Source: Lachnospiraceae bacterium
GTDB lineage: Bacteria; Bacillota; Clostridia; Lachnospirales; Lachnospiraceae
Length of the DNA: 64,000 nucleotides
NCBI GenBank assembly: GCA_017434885.1
Contig: JAFSGE010000041.1
Coordinates: 33,518-97,517, forward strand
Reading direction: 5' to 3'
The translations under genes and the position numbers were made by a program. The notes under the pieces were generated by a model, which was not told where the DNA came from, ran no database searches, and saw only the letters and a list, made by a program, of their open reading frames with translations. Position 1 is the first letter of the stretch. Each line of letters starts with the position of its first letter. Below, piece after piece: positions 8,923-16,647 of this stretch.

Positions 8923-10239
8923 ATGGAAGAAAATCGTAATCAGGAAACTGATTTTATGAAAGAGACAATTAAACAAAGACCGCTAAACCGCAAAAAGCTG
9001 ATTCGGCGTACGCTGATTACTGTAGCAATGGCAGTGATTTTCGGTATGGTTGCCTGTCTGACATTCCTTCTTTTGGAGCCTATTATCAGTAATAAGTTAT
9101 ATCCTGAGGAGAAACCTTCAACAGTTGTGTTTGTGGAGGAGACAGAGGAAGAAGAAATTTTACCGGAGGATATGATTGTAGATGAATCCCAGATGAACCC
9201 GGAGCCTACCCAGGCGCCGGCACTTGAGGATGAGCAGATTGAACAGGTGCTTTCGGAAATGCAGCTTGGAGTGGAGGATTATTCGTCCATTTATCAGGGA
9301 CTTTCCATGGTAGCAAGGGATGTACAGAAATCCATGGTAACAGTTGTAGGTGTTACGTCCGATATGGATTGGTTTAACAATGCTTACGAAAATGAAGGTG
9401 TGATTTCGGGTGTCATTGTGGCAGATAATCGCATAGAACTTTTGATTCTGGCAAATATCAATGCCATTGAAAACGCAGAATCTCTTAAGATAACGTTTGC
9501 AGACAACAGACAGTATGATGCCAAGATTAAGAAGAAGGATAACAATACCGGGCTTGCCATTCTTTCGGTAGAAAAGACGGCACTGAATCCTAATACCTTA
9601 AGTGAAGTGGCAATTATTGAGATGGGAAGTTCTGCCAGCAGCAGTCTGGTAGGGGCGCCTATTATTGCCATCGGTCAGCCGGTAGGAATGGCAGATTCTT
9701 TCTGTTATGGATTTATTACTTCGACAGGAACATCATTAAATCTTCCCGATTCCGCATATAAATTGATAACAACGGATATTTACGGAAGTAAAAGTGCGAC
9801 GGGTATTTTAGTAAACTTAAAAGGAAAGCTGATAGGTATTATCGATACTGAGAATCATACCAACAGCATGGAAAATATGATTAGTGCCATCGGCATTACA
9901 GAGTTGAAAAAAACAGTCCAGAATCTTTCCAATAATAAAGACATCCCTTATCTGGGTATACATGGCAGTGATGTAACGGTGGAAGTGAATCAGACCCACG
10001 GAGTACCTTTTGGTGTTTATATGATGGAAATTGACATGGATTCCCCTGCCATGGAAGCCGGTATTCAGAGCGGTGATGTGTTAATCCGATTGGATGGTGC
10101 CGCTATCGGCAGCTACAAGGAATTTGCAGAATATCTTGTGGACAAACAGCCGGGAGATACAGTGACCATCGGGCTTTTACGGCAAGACCCGGAAGGATAT
10201 GCGGGTATGCAGGTGGAAGTAGTACTGGGAATGAAATAG
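8923..10239 (+). CDS. Membrane-anchored HtrA-fold protein with PDZ domain; catalytic triad apparently lost
   Basis: A short cytoplasmic N-terminus precedes one transmembrane helix (about 27-52), an acidic linker (EETEEEEILPED), a trypsin-like domain (about 130-345) and a PDZ domain (about 346-438, ending in GDTVTIGLLRQD). This is the architecture of HtrA/DegP quality-control proteases, outside the membrane. Aligned by eye, however, His is replaced by N180 (ILANINAI for ILTNAHVV), Asp by G210 (NNTGLAIL for ETDLAVL) and Ser by A292 (KSATGILVN for GNSGGPLVN). The oxyanion GNSGG loop is also gone. It is therefore probably a scaffold or substrate-binding protein rather than a protease. The HD-domain gene follows 20 bp later. 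Confidence 0.85.
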   Translation: MEENRNQETDFMKETIKQRPLNRKKLIRRTLITVAMAVIFGMVACLTFLLLEPIISNKLYPEEKPSTVVFVEETEEEEILPEDMIVDESQMNPEPTQAPALEDEQIEQVLSEMQLGVEDYSSIYQGLSMVARDVQKSMVTVVGVTSDMDWFNNAYENEGVISGVIVADNRIELLILANINAIENAESLKITFADNRQYDAKIKKKDNNTGLAILSVEKTALNPNTLSEVAIIEMGSSASSSLVGAPIIAIGQPVGMADSFCYGFITSTGTSLNLPDSAYKLITTDIYGSKSATGILVNLKGKLIGIIDTENHTNSMENMISAIGITELKKTVQNLSNNKDIPYLGIHGSDVTVEVNQTHGVPFGVYMMEIDMDSPAMEAGIQSGDVLIRLDGAAIGSYKEFAEYLVDKQPGDTVTIGLLRQDPEGYAGMQVEVVLGMK

Positions 10240-10259
10240 AGCTTGAAAGGGAAAAAGAC

Positions 10260-11204
10260 ATGAAATATATTAAAGACTACAAAGACGGCGACAGAGTATT
10301 TGACATTTATCTGTGTAAGCATAAAGTATCGGCTGTAACAAAGAACGGAAAGCCTTATGACAGTGTCATTTTGCAGGATAAAACAGGCACGCTGGATGCT
10401 AAAATCTGGGACCCCAATAATATGGGAATTGCAGATTTTGATGCGCTTGACTATATTGAGGTTTACGGAGAAATTACCAGTTTTCAGGGTGCTTTGCAGG
10501 TGAATGTAAAGAGAATCCGTAAATGTGGCGAGGGAGAGTACAATCCCGCGGATTATCTGCCTGTGAGTAAATATGATATTGAGGAAATGTACAGGGAACT
10601 TCTTGGCTATATTTCCTGCACGGAAAATACTTATTTAAAGCAGCTTTTACAGGAGTTTTTTATTAAGGATGAGCAGTTTGTGAAGGCCTTTAAGCAGTCT
10701 TCAGCGGCAAAAAGTATTCACCACGGATTTGTGGGCGGTCTGTTGCAGCACACTTTAAGCGTGGTAAAGATGTGTGACTATTATTGTACCCTGTATCCGC
10801 TCTTGAAAAAAGATTTGCTTCTGGCAGCGGCTATGTGTCATGATATCGGAAAAATAAGAGAAATTTCGCTTTTCCCGGAAAATGATTACACGGATGACGG
10901 CCAATTTCTTGGACATATTGTAATGGGTGTGGAAATGGTAGGTGAAAAAATCCGGCAGATTCCCGGATTTCCCGGTATACTTGCCAATGAGTTAAAACAC
11001 TGTATTTTGTCTCATCACGGTGAACTGGAATTTGGTTCTCCCAAAAAGCCTGCCATTATGGAGGCGGTGGCTTTAAGCTATGCGGACAATACCGATGCCA
11101 AATTACAGACCTTTACAGAGATTATGGAAAACACCAATGAGACGGGTTGGCTTGGATTTAACAGATTGTTTGAGTCGAATCTGAAAGGAACACGACTGGA
11201 GTAA
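10260..11204 (+). CDS. YhaM-like 3'-5' exoribonuclease (OB-fold + HD domain)
   Basis: The N-terminal ~100 residues form an OB-fold (VILQDKTGTLDAKIWD, then a second strand set ending in QVNVKRIRK). An HD phosphohydrolase domain follows, with HHGFVGGLLQHTLSVV, MCHDIGKIREI (the metal-binding HD pair) and LSHHGELEFGSPKKP. The order and length (314 aa) match Bacillus YhaM/CBF1, which degrades RNA and single-stranded DNA from the 3' end using Mn2+/Co2+. Ribosome site AAAGGG precedes the ATG. Its position directly behind the HtrA-like gene suggests one transcript. The next gene follows at 27 bp. Confidence 0.9.
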   Translation: MKYIKDYKDGDRVFDIYLCKHKVSAVTKNGKPYDSVILQDKTGTLDAKIWDPNNMGIADFDALDYIEVYGEITSFQGALQVNVKRIRKCGEGEYNPADYLPVSKYDIEEMYRELLGYISCTENTYLKQLLQEFFIKDEQFVKAFKQSSAAKSIHHGFVGGLLQHTLSVVKMCDYYCTLYPLLKKDLLLAAAMCHDIGKIREISLFPENDYTDDGQFLGHIVMGVEMVGEKIRQIPGFPGILANELKHCILSHHGELEFGSPKKPAIMEAVALSYADNTDAKLQTFTEIMENTNETGWLGFNRLFESNLKGTRLE

Positions 11205-11231
11205 TCATAAGAGAAAAGAGGCATGTTTTAC

Positions 11232-12758
11232 ATGGAATATAAAAAGAATGATATAGTAACTGTAACAATTGGAGATATCAGCAGTGAAGGTGAAGGGATA
11301 GGCAAAATAAATGGCTATCCCTTCTTTGTAAAAGACGCTGTTATCGGTGATACGGCAAGAGTGCGCGTTACTAAAGTAAAGAAAAACTACAGTTTTGCAA
11401 GGCTGGAAGAGGTGGTGACGCCGTCTCCTTATCGTGTCGAGCCCGTATGTGCATATCATAAGCAGTGCGGCGGCTGTCAGATTCAGGCCATGAGCTACGA
11501 GCGTCAGCTTGCATTTAAGCAGGATAAGATTAAAAATAATCTGGTGCGTATAGGTGGCTTTGCACCTGAGTTTGTGGATTGTGTGATGGAGCCTATTGTG
11601 GGAATGGACAATCCTTTCCGTTATCGGAATAAGGCACAGTATCCTGTCGGATGTGATAAAGAGGGAACTCCCGTTGCCGGATTTTATGCGGGAAGAACAC
11701 ATTCGATTATTGCCAACACCGACTGCTATTTAGGTGTGGAGGAAAATAAAGAAATTTTGGAAATTATATTGAAGCATATGAAAAAATATCATGTGCCTGC
11801 TTACGATGAGAACACCGGAAAAGGGCTTGTGCGTCATGTGCTGATTCGTAAGGGATTTACCAGCGGCGAGATAATGGTATGCCTGGTGATAAATTGGAGG
11901 GGTTCCCGTGGGAAGGCAAGTGGTTTTAAGGAACAATGTGCAGTAACTGTTGAAGAGAAAGGCTGTAGTAGGGGAAATAAGTGTGTTCAGGATGCATATT
12001 TCCCTATGCAGGAAAAGTTGATAGCGGCACTTACGCAGATTTCCAGAATGACGAGCATTTCTGTCAGTATCAATACAGAAAATACGAATGTAATTATGGG
12101 CAAGGAAGTGCATACGATTTGGGGAGATGACCGTATTACGGACACTATTCATGTCCGTGATACGCTGCATGATTTTGCGCTGACAGAGAAAGGAATTACA
12201 TTCTCCATTTCTCCATTGTCTTTTTATCAGGTAAATCCTGTACAGACGGAGAAGCTGTATAGTCTGGCGCTTGACTATGCAGACCTGACGGGGAAAGAAA
12301 CCGTGTGGGATTTGTATTGCGGCATCGGAACGATTTCTTTGTTTCTTGCAGGGAAGGCAAAACAGGTATACGGAGTGGAGATTGTTCCGCAGGCTATTGA
12401 GGATGCCAAGCAAAATGCTGCCAATAATAACATTACAAATGCGCAGTTCTTTGTAGGAAAGGCAGAGGAAGTGTTGCCTGAAAAATATGAGAAGGAAGGC
12501 ATTTTTGCAGATGTGATTGTGGTAGACCCGCCCAGAAAGGGCTGTGACGGTGCATGTCTTGAAACCATGCTGAAGATGCAACCGGAGCGGATTGTGTATG
12601 TGAGCTGTGACAGCGCTACTCTGGCAAGAGATTTGAAAATATTGTGTGAGGGCGGTTATGAACTGAAAAAGGTTCGGGGCGTGGACCAGTTCGGTATGAC
12701 TGTTCACGTTGAGTGTGTAATAATGATGCAGTATTGTGGAAAAGAGAAGAAAAAGTAG
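11232..12758 (+). CDS. rlmCD: 23S rRNA (uracil-C5)-methyltransferase, RlmCD/RlmD type
   Basis: A TRAM domain (residues 1-60) is followed by iron-sulfur cysteines C73, C79, C82 (CAYHKQCGGC) and a fourth in NTDCYLG near residue 164. The SAM-dependent domain has VWDLYCGIGTISLFL, VDPPRKGCD and the catalytic-nucleophile motif YVSCDSATLARDL. The family methylates U1939 and, in Gram-positives, also U747 of 23S rRNA; which sites are modified here cannot be read from the sequence. Residues about 216-250 (GSRGKASGFKEQ onward, with two Cys) appear to be a family-atypical insertion. ATG 11232 is preferred to 11223 because AGAGG then sits about 9 bases upstream instead of nearly touching the start. Confidence 0.92.
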   Translation: MEYKKNDIVTVTIGDISSEGEGIGKINGYPFFVKDAVIGDTARVRVTKVKKNYSFARLEEVVTPSPYRVEPVCAYHKQCGGCQIQAMSYERQLAFKQDKIKNNLVRIGGFAPEFVDCVMEPIVGMDNPFRYRNKAQYPVGCDKEGTPVAGFYAGRTHSIIANTDCYLGVEENKEILEIILKHMKKYHVPAYDENTGKGLVRHVLIRKGFTSGEIMVCLVINWRGSRGKASGFKEQCAVTVEEKGCSRGNKCVQDAYFPMQEKLIAALTQISRMTSISVSINTENTNVIMGKEVHTIWGDDRITDTIHVRDTLHDFALTEKGITFSISPLSFYQVNPVQTEKLYSLALDYADLTGKETVWDLYCGIGTISLFLAGKAKQVYGVEIVPQAIEDAKQNAANNNITNAQFFVGKAEEVLPEKYEKEGIFADVIVVDPPRKGCDGACLETMLKMQPERIVYVSCDSATLARDLKILCEGGYELKKVRGVDQFGMTVHVECVIMMQYCGKEKKK

Positions 12759-12786
12759 GGTTTGACCACAAGATGTTGTGGTTTGA

Positions 12787-12833
12787 GGGCAAAAATTAGA
12801 CCCAAAAATGGCTAGTTTTTGCCCGATTTTTTT
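12787..12833 (+). terminator. Terminator after rlmCD; left edge of the accessory island
   Basis: GGGCAAAAA (12787-12795) and TTTTTGCCC (12816-12824) pair perfectly, followed by GATTTTTTT. A smaller hairpin, CCACAA-GATG-TTGTGG (12766-12781), lies just before it. Confidence 0.75.
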
Positions 12834-13145
12834 GCCCATTTTTAAAGATACATAAGGGTGAAAAAGTGGTTTTGGGAGTGATTTGGAGAAATTATAAGAG
12901 AGATTTATTGTTTTTTAGTTGGCGGATAGAAAAAGGGATGAATCAGCCCGTGTGACCGTTCGTGAGCCGATTTGTGCCCTTGTTCGGGGAAAGTGGATAA
13001 AGTGACCGATAAGCACCTATTCTGCCCTTTCCCAGCCAATTTGAGAAAATATAATCGGAGTAGCCGGAAATGACTGTGTAAAAGACAGAAATACAGGAGT
13101 AAATGAGGGCTGTAAAACTAGGGTCGAAAATAGTGCAGGTTAAAG
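12834..13145 (+). other. Non-coding stretch at island left end, nothing recognised
   Basis: About 310 bases with no start-and-ribosome-site pair heading a plausible ORF on either strand. The base composition is mixed and I see no long repeat. It leads into the hairpins at 13146-13204 and could be part of the transfer-origin region of the mobilisable element. Confidence 0.4.
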
Positions 13146-13204
13146 GGGTTATGCCGCTTTAGGGCGGTCTAACCCGTGAAACACCCACCGGCAGAGCCGT
13201 TGGG
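13146..13204 (+). other. Double hairpin, candidate origin of transfer (oriT)
   Basis: Hairpin 1: GGGTTATGCCGC (13146-13157) against GGCGGTCTAACCC (13163-13175), 11 of 12 positions paired including one wobble. Hairpin 2: CCCACCGGC (13184-13192) against GCCGTTGGG (13196-13204), loop AGA, one wobble. The pair is GC-rich in an AT-rich island and lies some 770 bp upstream of the ribbon-helix-helix gene and on the same element as a MobL-like relaxase. Paired inverted repeats are typical of relaxase-recognised oriT. The function is inferred; no nick site is identified. Confidence 0.4.
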
Positions 13205-13218
13205 AGATTTGTAGTATG

Positions 13219-13262
13219 GCATAACTTTTTTGAAGATTTGGAAGAAGTTATGCTATATTTTT
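13219..13262 (+). terminator. Intrinsic-terminator-like hairpin
   Basis: GCATAACTT (13219-13227) pairs with AAGTTATGC (13245-13253), followed by TATATTTTTTTG. No gene ends just upstream, so it may end a small RNA from the hairpin region or be a remnant of a lost gene. Confidence 0.5.
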
Positions 13263-13354
13263 TTGTTTTCAAGAATTGAAAGGCATTGAGGAAACATAAA
13301 TTTATGCCTTTCGCAAAAATTGCTTGCAGGCGGAAGAAAAAGGAAAGCTCTATG

Positions 13355-13382
13355 TTGTAAACTAGAGATTGAGTGATATAAT
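13355..13382 (+). promoter_or_regulatory. Promoter of the transglutaminase-like gene
   Basis: TTGTAA (13355-13360), a 16-bp spacer and TATAAT (13377-13382) preceded by TGA, an extended -10. Confidence 0.6.
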
Positions 13383-13430
13383 TAAGCAAACGAGAAGTAG
13401 TAATACTAACAGCGTTCAGGAGGAATAGTG

Positions 13431-13892
13431 ATGCAGGAAATAGAAGAATTAGTAGTAAAGTTTCGCATGGCAATAGATGAAGCCAAAGATGAGAGCCGAT
13501 TTGATAAGGATCAAAGATTCACAAATTTTCCAAGAGGTTGTTGCGGTATTACTTCAGAATTGCTTGCAAAATTTTTGTACGACAATGGTTATAGAAAAAA
13601 GATAACTTATGTGAGTGCAACTTTTTATGATCTAGAATTGGAGAATCCACCACACGCATGGTTAGTTATTGAAGATGATATTGTACTAGACATTACTGGT
13701 GATCAGTTTAGATGGTATCCAGAGCCATTGAGATTTGAAGAGCCTGTGTATGTGGGACCATACAATAAGTTCTATAATGCATTTGAAGAGCAACTACGAG
13801 AAGAATGTGGAGATTGTAGAATAGACAATATTCAATATCATAGTTTTATGAGCCGTCAAGAGTTGTATGATGTCATCTGTGAATATATCTGA
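13431..13892 (+). CDS. Unrecognised small protein with transglutaminase/cysteine-protease-like Cys-His-Asp pattern
   Basis: I do not recognise a named family. The protein (153 aa) shows RGCCGITSELLAKFL (C37, C38 at a helix start), then NPPHAWLVIEDDIVLDITG, placing H75 and D87 on adjacent strands. This spacing and order is that of transglutaminase-like and NlpC/papain-fold enzymes. No signal peptide or membrane segment is visible, so it is cytoplasmic. ATG 13431 has AGGAGG 7 bases upstream, preferable to the GTG at 13428. It is the first gene of the AT-rich island and has its own extended -10 promoter. It could be an effector, a maturation enzyme or plain cargo; none is supported directly. Confidence 0.7.
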   Translation: MQEIEELVVKFRMAIDEAKDESRFDKDQRFTNFPRGCCGITSELLAKFLYDNGYRKKITYVSATFYDLELENPPHAWLVIEDDIVLDITGDQFRWYPEPLRFEEPVYVGPYNKFYNAFEEQLREECGDCRIDNIQYHSFMSRQELYDVICEYI

Positions 13893-13972
13893 TAGAATAA
13901 ATTGTTGAGTTGTTGATAAAGGCAGTTGAATCCGAAATGATTTGCTGCTTTTATTTTTTATGGGAGGTAGCA

Positions 13973-14380
13973 GTGAAGGCGGAAAAGGGAAAAGTAAGGA
14001 AGGGATTTTATATTGAAGAAGACTTGCTGGAACAGATGGATGGATTGATGGAGCAGGCAGATGTGAAATCAAGAAATGAATTTTTGAATCAGGCATTGAA
14101 ATTTTATATCGGCTATCTGACATCTGAGAAAATCGAAAACTATATGCTTTCCACTATCGCATCAGTAATTCATTCTACTGTAAAGGATAGTGAGAACCGA
14201 GTAGCTCGTGCAATGTATAAGATGGCAGTGGAAACATCAAAACTGTCTCATGTAATTGCGTATAGTCATGGAGTGGATGAAGGGGATTTAAGGAAGTTAC
14301 AGGCAATGTGTACAGATGAAGTTAAAAGGATAAATGGCGCAGTAACCTTCGAAGAGGCATATCATTATCAAAATGAATAG
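13973..14380 (+). CDS. Ribbon-helix-helix protein, probable relaxosome accessory (MobC-like) factor
   Basis: Starting at the GTG with GGGAGG five bases upstream gives 135 residues. Residues about 8-50 (KVRKGFYIEEDLLEQMDGL, then SRNEFLNQALKFYIGYL) match a ribbon-helix-helix DNA-binding fold: one strand followed by two helices. The rest is helical and ends in KRINGAVTFEEAYHYQ. Such proteins commonly bind oriT next to relaxase genes, and a relaxase lies on the same island 6 kb downstream. A decayed second copy of its C-terminal part sits at 16460-16622. DNA binding is a good inference; the relaxosome role is from context. Confidence 0.7.
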   Translation: MKAEKGKVRKGFYIEEDLLEQMDGLMEQADVKSRNEFLNQALKFYIGYLTSEKIENYMLSTIASVIHSTVKDSENRVARAMYKMAVETSKLSHVIAYSHGVDEGDLRKLQAMCTDEVKRINGAVTFEEAYHYQNE

Positions 14381-14466
14381 TTGAATCATAATAGTAGCAT
14401 TTGTTGTATTTTTTTGGGGATTGCTGTAAAATTGAAGTAGGTTAAATAATATGAGAGGGATTCTAT

Positions 14467-15216
14467 ATGAAAAGTAATCCAATTATGAAATATATCGCGG
14501 ATAAGGTTGATTATTCTATATTGCCAGATGTGCTTCCAATAATGCATTCATGTGATGGGTTTGATTGTGAAAGTATTATAGAAGACATGTATTTAAAGCC
14601 AACTATGTGTCCGGTTTTTAATGAAGAATTATTATATTTCTTTTATGGAAAACCTTCCTATCCAGTAGGTGAAAAGGAACAATATAACAGAACCGACGAA
14701 TTATGTTGCCCTGTATGCTTTATAATAGATATAGATAAAATTGATATTTATAGAGTTTTTCCTTTTGATTCAGGGGCATTTAGTACTAAGATGTATTCGC
14801 AATTTATACATAGACATATGCATATTAACCAATTTGAGATTGATAATAATTGTAATGCTATCAGAGCTTATGTTTCAGTAGTGTTTGGAAGTAACTGGAA
14901 ATACTTGCGTGGTATTTCTGTGGAGAAAGAAGCAGAAAATACATATGTGAATGCCCTGCTAAAAATGTTATCGGCTAATGGTGGATTTGAAATTGATGAA
15001 AGATCAAATACAATAGAGGTAATCTGCAAAAAAGCTATTGATGTTAGCAGAGAGGTACGAGGACTTGTTTTACCGGAAAATCTAGCACGTAAAAAAGCAA
15101 TATCCGATTTTATAACAAGCAATGGGATAGATTATAGAACTTATGAGGTTAGAAATATGACAGCTCCGACAAGATATAATGAAACAGTATTTCAATTGGC
15201 TATGCAGTTTGTCTAA
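14467..15216 (+). CDS. Uncharacterised 249-aa protein with FPFDSGAF motif
   Basis: I do not recognise a function. The first half holds LLYFFYGKPSYPVG, ELCCPVCFIID and YRVFPFDSGAF, a spacing that reads like a conserved motif set. The second half is mixed alpha/beta with FGSNWKYL and ends in a helical segment. There is no signal peptide or transmembrane helix. The gene is AT-rich and follows the ribbon-helix-helix gene by 86 bp. A 335-aa partner begins 11 bp after its stop, preceded by a perfect AAGGAGG. The tight spacing suggests that the two proteins act together. Confidence 0.65.
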   Translation: MKSNPIMKYIADKVDYSILPDVLPIMHSCDGFDCESIIEDMYLKPTMCPVFNEELLYFFYGKPSYPVGEKEQYNRTDELCCPVCFIIDIDKIDIYRVFPFDSGAFSTKMYSQFIHRHMHINQFEIDNNCNAIRAYVSVVFGSNWKYLRGISVEKEAENTYVNALLKMLSANGGFEIDERSNTIEVICKKAIDVSREVRGLVLPENLARKKAISDFITSNGIDYRTYEVRNMTAPTRYNETVFQLAMQFV

Positions 15217-15227
15217 GGAGGTAATCT

Positions 15228-16235
15228 ATGCTGAATGGGTATAAATTTATAGGTGTGTTAAATTTATTTAATCTATATCCAGATTTTTTGTTCCCGATTT
15301 ATCAAAAAGGAGAAGAATTCTTTTTCCATAATGGAAAGAGGAACAGGATATATAATTTTGATCGTATTACAGAATCTGTTCGAGAAAAAATTGTTTTCTT
15401 GGATTCTGAAGATGTATTCATCACTAATACTTCTAAAAATCAATACTTTTTTGAGCATGATACACCAGTTTATGCTTTTCAAAACAGTGAGAAAGAAATA
15501 TTTTGTGCTGATTTAGGAGATATGATTAACTATTTAAGTATGTTTGCTACAAATGACAAAATATTGAGTAAGCAAATTAATAGGTTTGTTTCGGAGAATA
15601 TTTTAGAATATTATATATATGTGCTCTGTAGTACATTTTCTCAAAATACATTCTTTTATCATCGCCCATTACTAAGTGTCGATGAAGAACGTGATTTGTT
15701 TTCGATACCAGATAGTTTAGCATTATCTAGTAGCAAAATAAATTTTAATATACTTAATAATTTACTTATGATAAGTGGAGATGAAGAAAGAGAGAAAGAA
15801 AGTTATAAGTTGGTTCCAGGAGAAAGGAGTTACTTGAGGAAGTATGGTATACAGGGAGATTTGTGGGTAAATTTGCAGCAAAGAATAAGTAGTCTATCAA
15901 GGTATGACAGAATATACGGAATAAGCCATGAAATGTATCATATGGATTACTGTAGTTGTAGGCTGCAAAATATATATACTATAGCAGCAGATTATGCTAA
16001 GCTAAAACGAGATTTTCACAATGTTATTAAACGTACACATCATAATTCTCCATATTATGATGTGTGTATTAAATGCCAAAATGCAGTAGTGGATATGGAT
16101 GAGAATGAATTAATTATATTAATTAACAAAAATCGTCAGTTATTTAATGTGTTACAGGAAGCAGGACTATTAGGGAGTTATTTGAATGATTACATTCAAA
16201 GTCATGTGTATAAGTTTTCTTTTGAATGGTCATAG
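15228..16235 (+). CDS. Uncharacterised 335-aa protein, partner of the upstream gene; HEMYH and CxC/CxxC motifs
   Basis: No family is recognised. The C-terminal third contains SHEMYHMD (an HExxH pattern, H234 to H238), then CSCRL and further on DVCIKCQNAV. These make it a candidate metal-binding region, although no clear third zincin ligand is visible and the HExxH may be chance. The N-terminal part is rich in aromatic residues and beta-prone. There is no signal peptide. The ribosome site AAGGAGG lies 6 bases before the ATG, the strongest in the island. It probably forms an operon with the 249-aa gene. Confidence 0.65.
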   Translation: MLNGYKFIGVLNLFNLYPDFLFPIYQKGEEFFFHNGKRNRIYNFDRITESVREKIVFLDSEDVFITNTSKNQYFFEHDTPVYAFQNSEKEIFCADLGDMINYLSMFATNDKILSKQINRFVSENILEYYIYVLCSTFSQNTFFYHRPLLSVDEERDLFSIPDSLALSSSKINFNILNNLLMISGDEEREKESYKLVPGERSYLRKYGIQGDLWVNLQQRISSLSRYDRIYGISHEMYHMDYCSCRLQNIYTIAADYAKLKRDFHNVIKRTHHNSPYYDVCIKCQNAVVDMDENELIILINKNRQLFNVLQEAGLLGSYLNDYIQSHVYKFSFEWS

Positions 16236-16316
16236 TTGTTGTACAATTATGTGAGGTATATAAGGTCAAAATATTATCTCCAAAGGTCAACAAGCAAAAA
16301 TGCGATGTTGTTTATT

Positions 16317-16437
16317 GTAAAAAACAACCTTGTTATCATTGCCAAGGAGAAAATAGCATAAATTATCTTACAAACAGACCAAGAGTAGAAAGAAGCGCTA
16401 CTCATGGTCTGTTTTCTAATGGAGGGGAGTCACTATG
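16317..16437 (+). pseudogene. Relaxase gene fragment (internal piece)
   Basis: About 121 bases closely match positions 20321-20441 inside the intact relaxase gene, beginning at AACAACCTTG and covering the NRPRVER and THGLFSN coding part, with scattered substitutions and no length change. No relaxase sequence precedes or follows it, so it is a leftover of recombination between element copies. Confidence 0.8.
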
Positions 16438-16459
16438 CTGTCTTGTGTGAAAGCGCAGA

Positions 16460-16622
16460 CAGAAAATATTTAGAATGGCATAAACTAATGTTAGCAGTTG
16501 AAGTGAAGGAAGATGAACTAAAGAAGCTACAATCAAAGTGTGCGGTTGGAGACAAAAGGATAAATGGTGCAGTAATTTTGAAGATACATATAGTTTTCAT
16601 GAAAATGCACAGGATGATATAG
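16460..16622 (+). pseudogene. Ribbon-helix-helix gene fragment (C-terminal part, frameshifted)
   Basis: Codons for ELKKLQSKC and DKRINGAV parallel DLRKLQAMC and VKRINGAV of the gene at 13973-14380. After GCAGTAAT the frame is shifted. Restoring one T would give FEDTYSFHEN, matching FEEAYHYQNE of the intact copy. The N-terminal DNA-binding part is missing. It directly follows the relaxase fragment, an order opposite to a normal mobilisation operon, so the junction is a recombination scar. Confidence 0.7.
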
Positions 16623-16647
16623 TTAAATTACAAGTAAGAGGTTAATT

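Noticed and set aside
11730-12839. 369-codon minus-strand ORF opposite rlmCD
   Set aside because: The sense strand encodes a complete methyltransferase with all motifs; the antisense product has no recognisable pattern.
15927-15941. HEMYH in the 335-aa island protein as a definite zinc protease site
   Set aside because: No third ligand helix or hydrophobic active-site helix like that of the 18911-20029 protein; kept only as a note.
16226-16450. 74-codon ORF after the 335-aa gene
   Set aside because: Starts inside the preceding gene without a ribosome site. Its only meaningful part is the relaxase fragment, annotated as a pseudogene.
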